Of a DNA stretch of 64,000 bases, positions 54,300-64,000 are shown piece after piece (positions within the stretch are counted from its first letter, which is position 1; every line of letters begins with the position of its first letter). The DNA lies in NCBI GenBank assembly GCA_002110485.1, contig MOWL01000073.1:232739-296738 (forward strand), given 5' to 3'. The notes below the pieces were generated by a model. That model was not told the DNA's origin, ran no database searches, and was given only the letters and a program-made list of their open reading frames with translations. Source of the DNA: Emergomyces orientalis (Eukaryota > Ascomycota > Eurotiomycetes > Onygenales > Ajellomycetaceae). The translations under genes were made by a program, and so were the position numbers.

Positions 54300-57200
54300 T
54301 CAGATAATGACTGCAAACTCCTTACCATGAGGGATCCATGACTGCAAGTCATCCTGACCCCCCCTCAAAGAATTCTTCTTATCAGTATCTTGCATATCCA
54401 CCTCTTCCTCTTCAATATCATTTGCTTCATTGATATTATTCTCTGCAACCGGCATTTGATTGTCTCGGAGATAGAACCTTTTTAACCTATTACCTGCAGT
54501 AGTATTTCGAAACGGCGAACCATCCAGCTCTTCCAGATGATAGGTCCCTTTCTCATGGTTTGCTTCTCGGATTCGATACGGGCCCAGCCATCGGAAGTTG
54601 AGCTTGGCAGAATAGGACGTTTCTAGCTTGGTATCATGCAAAAGCACCAAATCACTTATCTGCAATGGTTCTCGGACTAATTGCTTAGTTTCATCAAATA
54701 GATCTCGGTTCTTCTCTCTCGCACGGCGCAGGTGATGAGCGGCCTCCTCCAGATCTTCATCTCTCTTTTCCAATTGTCGAATACGCATATATATCAAATC
54801 AGCACGGGATTGCACTGTCTGCCAGGGAAGTGTTTGCCAAGTTGGAACGTCAAGCTCTATTGGAAGGATAGCATCGTAGCCATATTGCAGGCGGAACGGG
54901 GTTTCACCAGTAGATTGCCGAATGGTGACGCGATCTGCCCATAGCGCAGAATGGAAATGATTAACCCAGCTTCTTCCATCTGCAGCTAGCTTTGAAAGCG
55001 CATCGGATATCGGGCGGTGACCGCGTTCGACCATGCCATTAGCCTTCGCATTGTATGGTGAGATGGTTATTTGATTAACACGATATTTGGCAGTGAGAAT
55101 CTTAGTCCATTTTTGATTCTCCGGCCTGCCACCACACACTAATTCCTGAAAGCAGCCGTGTCGGCAAATGATATTCTCATAGATGAATTGCGCCACGTTC
55201 TCAGCTGTTCCACGAGCGAGAGGGCGGCCTTCCACCCAGCCAGTGAGATCATTCTGAGCAATAACAGCACATCACTTGCCTCGGTTCTTCGGAAACTTGA
55301 CAACATCGATACACCACTTGTCCCATAGATAATTGCGGCTTGTTGGATATAGTGGTTCTTCCAAGCGAGCGCCATCCCTCAGCTGGCACACTGTGCAGCT
55401 TTTGCAATAATTCTTGACAGCTTTCCAGATACCTTTTCATCAATATCACTGCGTGATCTTGTGGTTTGTGGCCTCACGGCCCTTATGACCAGATTCATCA
55501 TGCATCCAAGCAATAATATTCTTTTGCTCAGATGAGTTATCAACCACGCGTCTCAGAGGAATTCCCTTGCCTGATCGTCGGAATAGATGTTGACCTTGGA
55601 CGATATATCGAAGTGCATGCTTGCGCCATTTAGAAAAGACGGAACGTGGTATATCATCCAGCCGCTTCATGGTGGTGAGAAACCTCGCAATTGATTCACT
55701 GCAATCAGAATAATCAGGTGAAAGAACATGCACACCTGATGACTCAGAAGCATCCACGCCACTGACATCGAAATCAGGAACCGTCAAAGATGCAACACTA
55801 ATATAGTTGAGTTCTGCATCTATGAAATCATTGATATCTTGATCCTCAGGAACCTCACCCTCAGCAGGAGGTCGACGAGATAGCCCATCTGCAGCAGTAT
55901 GCTTCCAACCAGGCACATGTCGAACTTCAAAATCAAACATCCGAATCCAGGCAAGCCAGCCAGTAACAAGAGCACCAGGCAGGTCAGTGGCAGATTGATT
56001 GAGCTGTGCCACTAGAGTCTTCGCGTCGGTTTCCAGAATAAAGTGAATGCCATACAGATAATAACAGCATTTCTTTAGCATCTTGAGCACAGCGCGGCAT
56101 TCTCGCTTTTCTGCATCATATTTTGCTTCAGTGGGGCTCCAGATTCCGCTCTCATATCGGCAAGGGTGTAGCTTTCCATTCAATTTATCCCGTTGGCTGA
56201 GCGTTCCACCCCATCCTTCAAGACAGGCATCCGTGGCCATCACGATATCACCGGCATCTTCAGAATAATCAATGCAGCAAAGTGCAGGGGCAGTTGTCAG
56301 GGCATTCTTCAAAATTGCCATTGCATTCACTTGTTCAAGACCCCAGGTAAAAGGAATGTTCTTCTTGAATAGAATATAGATAGGTATAGAAATGATAGCG
56401 AAATTCGGAATCCATATTCTATAGTAAACGCAAACACCTAAGAAAGCTCGGGCACCCGTGACATCTGTCGGATCCGGCCACTCAACGATTTTGACGATTT
56501 TCGCAGCTTCGGGGCGCCTGCCGTCAGCATCCACAACATATCCGACTAGAACCATACCGGAGCAGGCGAATTCTGACTTTCCAACCTGGATACACGTGTC
56601 CGCGAGTTCTATGCTGATGAGGGTGGCATCTAAGTTTTGCAGATGCTCCAGGACAAATTTCCGAATACCTGGCATCACTTCTTCATCATTGTAACGCGTC
56701 CGCGGGCCTTTCACACCAATATCATCCATAAAATTGTCTGCTTGATGCGGTATGTTCGATCGAAGAATGCGTGCCATGATTCGGCAGAACTGCGCAATAG
56801 AATTCGTCGCGCCTTGTGGCAGTGCTGTCTGACGAAGCAACCCGATCGGGGTAAGGAAAGCTGTCATATCTCGGCTGTCTTCGTGTAAAGGAACTTGATC
56901 ATATCCAGAAAAGAAATCCATCATGCTCGTTATCTTCATTCCCGCGAAATCCTCAGCAAACGCGTCCGCACTAGGTGGAATATACGCATCGCGAATAGTG
57001 ACAGCGTTCATGTCCATGCACGCGTTGACAATGCGATATTTCCCAGCTTCTTTCTTCTTGACGAGGAACCACTTATTTCGATACGGACCATGGCAATGTT
57101 CATAAACTCCAGAATCAACGCGTTCGCGAAGCATATTGATGATTGTAGGGACGAGCTTTCGAGGAATAGGAAATCCTGCCGCTTGCCATGCTTTATGCGG

Positions 57201-57959
57201 AGCAACGCGAATCTTGACAGGTGGAGAGACTTCTTTTGCAAGCGTTCCGCAATCCTTAAAACTCCACGCGAGGGCTTTTTCTCTTCTAAGCAGAATCTCA
57301 ATCAAAAGTTCGCGTTCCTGTGGGGTGAGCATCGATCCGATCCGCAGATTCTTGATCCTTTCCTCTGTGAGTCGCGAACCTCGCGGGCAATCGGAGAAAC
57401 GGGGTGTAATGAAATGATCGTAGGGCGAAGGCGGATCCTGCTCCGGAATCACATTGTCTTTGAACCATTGTTGGCGAATTTCTCTCCACTTATCTGTTCC
57501 GCCGGGAATCCCGCCACCTGTAGTTGGCACATCGAGAGGTTGAATCTTATCGGCTTTTCGCTTGTATAATGTCGCAACGACTGGACCGCGCGATCGAGGA
57601 GAAGATCGTGAAGAAGCATATAAAGACAAATCATGAAGCTGCACACCACGAACACGGCGTGATTCGGATATTGAATAATTAGAGAAAGGAAAAGATGAAT
57701 GTGTAGACGGGTAAAATTGTTGATGTAGGATGGCGGGGAAAAACCTGTGAGGTTCTCGGGCGTTTTGGGGCGGCGTTCTCTGATTGGCTGAATCTTTTGG
57801 CGGCCCGGGGCCGCCAAAAGTCTGATTGGCTGACGCACCCACACCGCTTTCAAAACACGGCAGAATATTTGCCCCGCTATCCACATCGCGATCGCTGAAT
57901 CTGATATCATTTCTTTGCCCACCACATTCAACATCGCAAAGATCAATCGGACTCAGCAT
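54300..57959 (-). pseudogene. pol: Gypsy-A e3 pol, one block of stops at the integrase finger
   Basis: The first 837 codons are open (RT with FMDD, RNase H). They end at a TGA where e1 has Arg in KITQRYWWEG (55446–55448); two Trp codons just after are also stops. The remainder reopens from 55235 with CGGRPEN in place of CDGGPEN. RT appears functional; integrase does not. Confidence 0.88.
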
Positions 57960-57961
57960 AT

Positions 57962-60922
57962 CTAGTTTAAAGTCTGCACTTTGCCACGAAGATCATCTAA
58001 CTTTCGATCTCCATGGTCGCCGGGAGAATAACCAAGAAAAGACACCTGATTCTTCTCATCCTTCGGATCAAAAACGTGAACAAGAACACCGCCTTTGTTA
58101 TCTGTAGTTCTTGCCAAACGCGTCGCGTTTTCATATGGTCGGCCGAGAATGCAATCATGAGAACCGCGTTCCATGATGAAGAATGTCTGAGGCACCATAA
58201 CAGATCCAAGGCGAACAGGAACATCCTTGCAGATTCCAATGACACCACTCTGCTGACCCCCAGCTCCAAGAATAGGTTTGACAGCATCCCTTTGAATGAT
58301 GAGACCGAGATCTAACGCAGTTCTTTCAACAAGACAGTTAATTTCCGCACCTCCATCAAATATCGCCTCAGTTTCCCCCTTTCCAATTCCGACAGTGAAC
58401 TTGATGTGTCCAACCGAAACGAGATTCCAACGAGGATTATACTCAGCAACAGAAGTGCCAGGTTGAACCAGGGCAACGGTGGCTGCATCATCCCGAATCA
58501 TATGCTGTTGAACTTCGATGGGAAGATTTTGAAAGAACATGTGCTGGAGTTGGGTGGAGCATGCCATGAGATCTTTAATCTGAATTCCGCCGATTTCTTG
58601 GCGCATGATCTTCTCAAATATTCGCCGCGTCGCGATCGCCATATTGTCTTTATTCTTCATTTCTGCAGAAAGCTTTGGCCCTTTGAGTTTCCGAGGCCTG
58701 CAGAGAACAGTTTTCTTCTGAATCTGCGGAGCATCTGCCATTTCTGAATCTGGGACAATTCCACCGTCTCCGAGCTTTGGACTTCCGCCCTGAAGCTGTT
58801 CATCATGAAGAGGTTGAGAATTATCATCCTCATCATCTTCCTGTGAAGCAGAGATCACATCTTGAGCAAAAGAAACTGATTTCCCATCTGAATACCTGCC
58901 ATTGCGCCGAGAATGTGTTGTTGGCAGTCTCTTCTCCTTCTCAATTCGTCCGGAAAGCGTTGCTTGATTTTTATTCATAGAAGAGGCCTTATCCTTCTCA
59001 GTAGAAGTGGAAGCAGCCATTACACTAACAATCTCCTCCATCTCACTATCGGTCATATCACCTTCCTCAGGGCCACTATCAAATCCAATATCACATATGC
59101 TTACGGCATTCACCGATGGCATCGGGGATCCGTCAGGAAATACCCGGATACTACCATCATTCCGAAGTTTATCCGCGGTTGGGACAGTCGGCGGTGCAGC
59201 CATTTGCTTCAAAAGTCGTTCAATTGTAACAATATGGGGCTCAAGTCGGTTGACAGCAATCTTCGGGCCTTTTCTCATCACATTACCCTCATAGTATTCT
59301 CCAATCATATTCCGATGAATCTTGCCCTGATCGATGAGCCGGCCGATTGCTAAGCAATTTGGAAGCATATGGTTTGAATCTCCGCAACCCCAGCATGACA
59401 TCGGCGGTCGATCGTATTGAACAAAGCTTCCAGATCGAGATCGAGACGGGCCTCCAGGTCCACGTTGAGTTCCATAGTAAGACACATTTGGCAAATCCAA
59501 TGCAGGATCACGTCCTCGAGTAAGAAGAACCTTTGGAGCAGTCACATTTTGCTGCATGTTTCCCTGGTTTTGAATGCTAGCGATCGCCAGAGATAACGCG
59601 TCCATTCGGTTGACAAGGTTCTCAAGAATGTTATCACTCGGATTCTGTGTTTTCGCATCCGGAGCAGGCATCGCCGAAGCGGTCGGCACAGGCACATTCA
59701 ATGTGGGCGGATTAAACACGGGCTGAGCAGACGGCTGCATCGATGGAATAGAGTTGGGGAAAACATCAGGTGCCAGAACTCGTGCAATCTCTTCCTTTGT
59801 CTTCTGCATTTGAGACACAGCATCGCAGATCTTCGGCAGTTCCCATCCAGATTGACTAACCTTATCAAATCCAGCAGTGCGGAAAGCTTTTTCACGAATA
59901 CCTTCTGAAGTCCTTGAAGAAACCAGATACAAGCAAGAGATTGTTGCAATTCATTCTTGCAAATGAGAGGCATCGCAACTGCGCGGAATTGACGGCAGTA
60001 GACGAGGATCTCCTGGCTGGTAGAATGGGTTTTGTTGCACCAATGCATGGAGGTAAGATTGATTATACATCTGTTGGTGAGCATCTTCGCGCCAGAAATC
60101 GGCAAGCAACTGCTTTTTAACCATTTCCCATGTCTTATGATCCAAGACAAGCTGATCGATATGGCCCTGCAGTTCCATGGTACAATAGTTCCGTAATACC
60201 GCCAGAGCATCGATTCCTGCAACGAAATGCAAGGTGCACATTGCCTCATATCGATCAACAAAAGCAGTAATGTTTCTCCCATCAAAGAATGGGCTCCAGG
60301 TGCTCCAGGAATCGCATCGGCATGACAAGACGTTGATATGGCAGTCCACTATTGGGAGTCGGCTGACCGGACGAGGTAGTAGTGGGTGTAGTCATCTTTT
60401 CTTTGCTAGCTTCTGTCTTCTCTTTGCTAACTTCTATTTTCGGGGCGCTGCAGAGACCTTTCCTGACTGAGTTTGACGATGGGCAATAGAATCCGACCGA
60501 GAATGCTTGGAAGACATATATTGAGAAAGAAAGGAACGCACAAAAGACTTCTGTTCACATAAGAGAAAGAGTTCAACAATACTATCAATATCAATATCCT
60601 TTTTATATTCAAATCTCAAATCCTCAAGAAAGAGAAGGAATTTCAACATCCACTTTAGATCTTTTTGCTGAAGGTCTTTTTCTTATCACTTTTCTCAACA
60701 TTTCTCTCTTCTTTCATTTGTTGATAGGGGTATGGGTATTCAAATTGAGCTTATCAGTGGGGCGTTCGCTCGCATCCTTCATTATCCACTGTCGATATCG
60801 GCCATATCGGCCAATCAGAGGCTTCCACAAATGAACACTATTGAAAAGAATGCTCAACAAAGCAGAAAAGACAAAATGTTGAGAGAAATCATATCAGTCG
60901 TAGCTACCGCCTGCCCATCCAT
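57962..60922 (-). pseudogene. gag: Gypsy-A e3 gag–protease, frameshifted in its 5' third
   Basis: From ~59910 to the stop at 57962 it is nearly identical to e1 (one Gly to Ser). Between 59910 and 60922 about eight single-base gains or losses break the frame; they may be sequencing errors rather than real mutations. DGGAEIN and the CCHC knuckle are intact. Confidence 0.85.
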
Positions 60923-60950
60923 TTTGAATTGCCCTTCCCAGGGACGCCAA

Positions 60951-61298
60951 TGAAGTGGAATAAGGGTTGTGCGCTTTTGGCGGCACGTGGGCAGGAGCAG
61001 CGGGATCGTAAGGAGGTTGGTAAGTTCGCCGTGTATACAATATTCTATTCAACGAGCTATCCAAATAGCAATACAAAAAGAACACGTAGGAGATTCAAAT
61101 ATAGAAGAAGAACAAGCAATCAATCACATATCAAATCACACAATCAAAAAGGAGCAATCTCACTGCTCTGCGTACAATCAATCTTCGCCGAATCCACACG
61201 TGTGTCAAAGGATAATGGGAATATGAGGCAGCCATGCCAAACAAATATATGAGGCGGTCTCGGCGAAAAGTAATACCACGCCGAGATTCCCCACCACA
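60951..61298 (-). repeat. Gypsy-A e3 5' LTR
   Basis: 348 bp, with one base lost (near 60967) and one gained (near 61080) relative to e1. Confidence 0.92.
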
Positions 61299-61540
61299 TC
61301 ACTTCATCAGAATATTTGACTTTACAGAGCTCAACAGCAAAGAGAAGTGATCTGCTTATATATTTATAAGAAATATTTATAAGAAATGAGTATTAGATTA
61401 TCTGAAAAAGATTCATTTCACTATTAATAAGATCTCTTCTGAAGTAAATTTTGATATTTCACAGTTAGAAGTTGAACTCTCTCCAATCAAATGTCCCATT
61501 CTTTTTGAATGGAGAATAATAGTTAACTAAGTCAGAAAAG
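61299..61540 (+). pseudogene. Decayed DUF7924-like gene, C-terminal part
   Basis: Directly after the e3 LTR the plus strand reads HFIRIFDFTELNSKEK, stop, SAYIFIRNIYKK, stop, then EVNFDISQLEVE. These are the residues expected after the FYSHYTVI…FFYCH end at 44418. Joining the two flanks with a shared TCAC gives an uninterrupted reading frame, so both pieces were one gene before Gypsy-A insertion. Confidence 0.6.
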
Positions 61541-61753
61541 CTGTGCAGTCTCAGCAGAAGTTACACTCAATACTTCCTTCACTCAGCAGACACAGGTATT
61601 GAAGCAGCCAAGGAGACAGAATAGTGTGAAATATCAACACAGCTCTAGTTGACTAACTGTTTGGGAGATGAAGCAATGATTTTCTCACCAAACTTCAGTG
61701 ACTGTGCTAGAATGACGCGGTGGAATAATATATTTATTTACAGATAGAAACTT
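61541..61753. other. AT-rich remnant, nothing recognised
   Basis: RIP-like composition up to about 61715, where base composition returns to that of host genes. No frame or repeat is recognised. Confidence 0.4.
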
Positions 61754-61933
61754 TTACTGACGACCTCTCCATACCAACCGTGACCCACCAGAGACAACTT
61801 TCGGAGCAAATTCACTCTGCTGAACTTCCCAGTCTTTGCGACTATGACTGATAAAACGTCTATCTTTGATCACTTGGGTGACAGGTGGAGGCAGCCCTTG
61901 ACCAAGGATGTGCGACCAATTTCGAGCGTCATC
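61754..61933 (-). CDS. Terminal exon of an unrecognised gene (partial)
   Basis: The minus strand has 59 codons ending in TAA (61756–61754). It begins DDARNWSHILGQGLPP and includes KDRRFISHSRKDWEVQQSEF. The exon is preceded directly by AATCTAG, a plausible acceptor; the TAG would be a stop in this frame, so it must be a splice or a remnant. No upstream exon could be identified between 61934 and 62260. Codon use is balanced and unmutated. Function unknown. Confidence 0.4.
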   Translation of the reverse strand, partial: DDARNWSHILGQGLPPPVTQVIKDRRFISHSRKDWEVQQSEFAPKVVSGGSRLVWRGRQ

Positions 61934-62638
61934 CTAGATTTGCAGGTGATAGAATATTTATTACAGGATGTCCGCGACTTCCCTTTTTAGGGTTGATCAT
62001 AATCACAAGAATAGCATAATAATGATTGGAGTTTCTTCGCATCCGGAACTTCCCACCGGGGTGTGGGCCTTTTTAAATCCACATAAATATAATACAATAT
62101 GTTCTATATTCGTACAGCCTTTTCCCTTGTGGTTCGCCTAAAGCAAGCTCGTAACAAGCGTTTGCTAAACAACCAGTGTGCTGTGAACGGTACTAGTGTC
62201 TTGGCAAACAACAAATAAGCCACCTATGTCAGGAGACTAACAAATGGCACTGAATGATACAGTATTGACTTCGGTTGTCTGGTCCAAATTTATATTTTGC
62301 AGAGGAGTCTTCCAGGGCGTCCGAGGTGGGCCAAATCAGAAGCTCACAAGGAGGGATCTGTTGCCGGTGGCATCTCGAATTCTGTCCGCTTCATGGGCAG
62401 GTTGGCAGGGAGAGTGGCTATCAAGATGGGAGGACGCGCACTTGGAACGTGGGTTTTGATTTATAATGAGGTGCTGTGATCCTCCACAGTTATCCAAAAA
62501 TGAAGGTGGCACACCGGGCCTCCCTCTTCACATATCCTGTAAAAAATAATATCACATAAACCTCAGAAAGTTGGGCAAAACGCATGCATCGATATTCAAG
62601 CCCAAACCACAGCCATCTGCTTATTTGTTCTTCTTGTT
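61934..62638. other. Region without a supported gene
   Basis: Mixed composition. It may hold introns or upstream exons of the 61754 gene. A plus-strand frame ending at 62479 is open for about 60 codons but has no support. Confidence 0.4.
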
Positions 62639-63275
62639 TTAGTCGATATAAAGGGCACGTCGGAATTCTAGGAACCGGAGAACGGGTAACGGGGCGGGGA
62701 AACACACTGAAGATGCGGACGGTGACGTGGAGGCGGTGATATAGGCGGTACTTTTGGCAGCCAAATCGGACCGCATGTGTTCCGTTATGGATGCTCTTGT
62801 GAATTCATAACAGTGTTCAAGCCAAGTTTGCCAGTCTCAGTCAACCCATTCATGAAAATTCGCATGACGGCCCCAACCCTGATCCCAGCGCAGCAAAAGG
62901 ATATAGGGGACTCCAGGAAGGTGTTTTGCTTTCCACTCGGCAGGGCTGTTTGAAGGAGTTCGACCGACCCCGCAATATCCGAAGTCAATGAGAGTACCAC
63001 GCGCCGAAGGGAAATTTACCCGACGAAAACCGATCCTACTATTGTCTGAACTACAGTTGGCGGTTTTAATGTTCTATATCTTCTGAAACAATTAGGCGTT
63101 CTATAAGATATCACTACGGGTGGTAGCCATATCTTCGGTCCGTATAGTAACCTGGGAATTAACTGGATTGTAATTATCAATACGCGGCTGCCACCGCGGC
63201 TGAGCAATCTAATGCCCTCGACCAATAGCGTCCGCGAGCTGAATTTCATGCTCCTCTCTTCCTTGTGAGTGATGA
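62639..63275 (-). pseudogene. Decayed coding sequence, possibly kinase-like
   Basis: On the minus strand one frame runs about 210 codons with five stops that each look like one transition from Gln, Arg or Trp. It reads QPRWQPRIDNYNPVNSQV, TEDMATTRSDIL, NIKTANCSSDNSRI, GTLIDFGYCGVGRTPSNSP and FHEWVD, then DWQTWLEHCYEFTRASITEH. IKxxN followed by IDFG resembles the catalytic-loop and DFG segments of protein kinases, but HRD is not visible. It ends TAA at 62641–62639. Confidence 0.4.
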
Positions 63276-63367
63276 GGGAAGGCGGGTAGAGTAAACGCAC
63301 TATGGGCTAATGGAAACAAAGGGAAGCGCGTCATTACGAACATGGTACATCAGTACCAAAAATGGTT

Positions 63368-64000
63368 CTAACCAGTCAACACCCAATTATCGTCCTCTGC
63401 TGCCAGCATGCCGAGATACCATAACCCCAACGGTACGGAAGGCCGACCAACGCCACCACCAGTCCAAGGAATTGGGTCGGCAACAGCTACACGGCCGTTT
63501 TCATCGAGCCGCTTGAGAGCAACAAACTCGGCATTTGTAAGTACAAACCCAGCGCGCGCCGTGCTGATCCATATAGAAATTCACTTGAGGCCTGCTTATA
63601 TTCTCGTCGGTCAGCCAAGTTTTGGGAGCCGGCCATCGAGGAGGACCACTTCCACGACACCTTCAAGTCCCCCGGAGCTCGATTGTCGCTAGTAGCGTAA
63701 TTGCCACCAACCACCACATATGCCGTGTCTGGTCGAAATTGGTCGATAAGGGCAGCAGACCCTCCACCATCCAAGGTGACAGCCGAAAGCCGTCGAATCG
63801 GGAGTTCTTGGGCCAGTTGCTCGAATCCCGCACGGAGGCCACGCCTCACGCGAGGCAGAACTAAGTCCGCAAAACGCAGGTGGAATTGGGGCTCATCCCT
63901 AATGGCGGGGCGGAGAAGTAAAAGGATCGGGGCGAATGAGCTTCGCATTAAGTGCTGGCGCATACCGCTGGAGGATTGTGCCGTAGTTAAACTCCGGCCA
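63368..64000 (-). pseudogene. Decayed fungal PD-(D/E)XK-like family gene, runs off the window
   Basis: It reads (minus strand) YGTILQRYAPALNAKL, then after a frameshift near 63905 DEPQFHLRFADLVLPRVRRG, LPIRRLSAVTLDGGG, TAYVVVGGNYATSDN and PGDLKVSWKW. After a one-base shift near 63590 it continues VNFYMDQHGARAGFVLTNAE and LGLWYLGMLAAEDDNW, with the stop at 63370–63368. The sequence belongs to a multicopy fungal family of unknown function; GDLKVSW is compatible with a nuclease-type D-x-K motif (inference). Two frameshifts make it a pseudogene unless they are sequence errors. Confidence 0.55.

Larger units (their letters stand above)
51868..61298 (-). mobile_element. Gypsy-A e3: minus-strand mosaic copy with deleted ORF3
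   Basis: 9,431 bp. The 3' part (51868–~56440) matches e2, including its ORF3 deletion, the pol stop and the integrase Asp loss. The 5' part (~56440–61298) matches e1 and lacks e2's mutations, except for a cluster of single-base indels from 59900 to 61100. Flanks: ATAG left (inside LINE-B ORF1), TCAC right. Confidence 0.92.

Noticed and set aside
62275..62479. Plus-strand frame ending FMGRLAGRVAIKMGGRALG and a short tail
   Set aside because: A plausible acceptor precedes it, but there is no upstream exon and no recognised family.

Overview
The window is nuclear DNA of a filamentous ascomycete. The evidence is a DnaJ gene with four short GT–AG introns and CTAAC-type branch points, the first exon of a squalene synthase (ERG9) gene divergent from it, fungal Ty3/Gypsy and Tad-like non-LTR retrotransposons, and dense C-to-T / G-to-A (RIP-like) decay. 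An Onygenales/Eurotiales genome with GC-rich gene islands between AT-rich repeat islands would fit; that placement is inference. No tRNA, rRNA or CRISPR array was seen.

Layout. 1–3280 is ordinary host sequence: the ERG9 first exon (-), a shared divergent promoter region, and a five-exon DnaJ gene (+). From about 3281 to 61700 almost everything is nested transposons. LINE-A, a two-ORF Tad-like element, has three copies: 3281–8838, 8839–~11800 (decayed, split by a solo LTR, 3' truncated) and ~28385–33831 (best preserved). LINE-B, an AT-rich second LINE family, has 5' copies at ~11998–16972 and ~50040–51867, a 3' end at 27701–28290 and an RT/RNase H segment at 33832–34981. Gypsy-A has three copies: e1 16973–27700 (-, intact), e2 34982–44417 (+, decayed 5' half) and e3 51868–61298 (-, mosaic). 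Gypsy-B, a decayed older family, occupies ~45629–50013. A dead gene resembling the fungal DUF7924 family is split between 44418–45580 (-) and 61299–61540 (+), on the outer sides of two inverted Gypsy-A copies. From 61750 to 64000 host-like sequence returns, with a terminal exon and two decayed coding remnants.

The most interesting object is Gypsy-A e1 (10.7 kb, near-identical LTRs). It has three long intact frames: Gag plus retropepsin (988 aa), Pol (RT, RNase H, integrase; 1219 aa) and a third 876-aa protein downstream of pol. The C-terminal half of that third protein has the layout of a 2-oxoglutarate/Fe(II) dioxygenase: an HxD pair, and a distal HGS followed ten residues later by Arg. I know of no described Ty3/Gypsy element with such a gene. 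The two sister copies lost this domain by one shared 1,291-bp deletion and also lost a catalytic Asp of integrase. In a genome that mutates repeats through a cytosine-directed process, a transposon-borne dioxygenase could be an anti-silencing factor; that is hypothesis only.

The repeat island also records structural change. e2 and e3 carry apparently identical inverted arms of about 4.5 kb around a 7.45-kb loop. The split DUF7924-like remnant shows that this loop was inverted relative to its flanks, or was misassembled, and it reveals a 4-bp target duplication for Gypsy-A.
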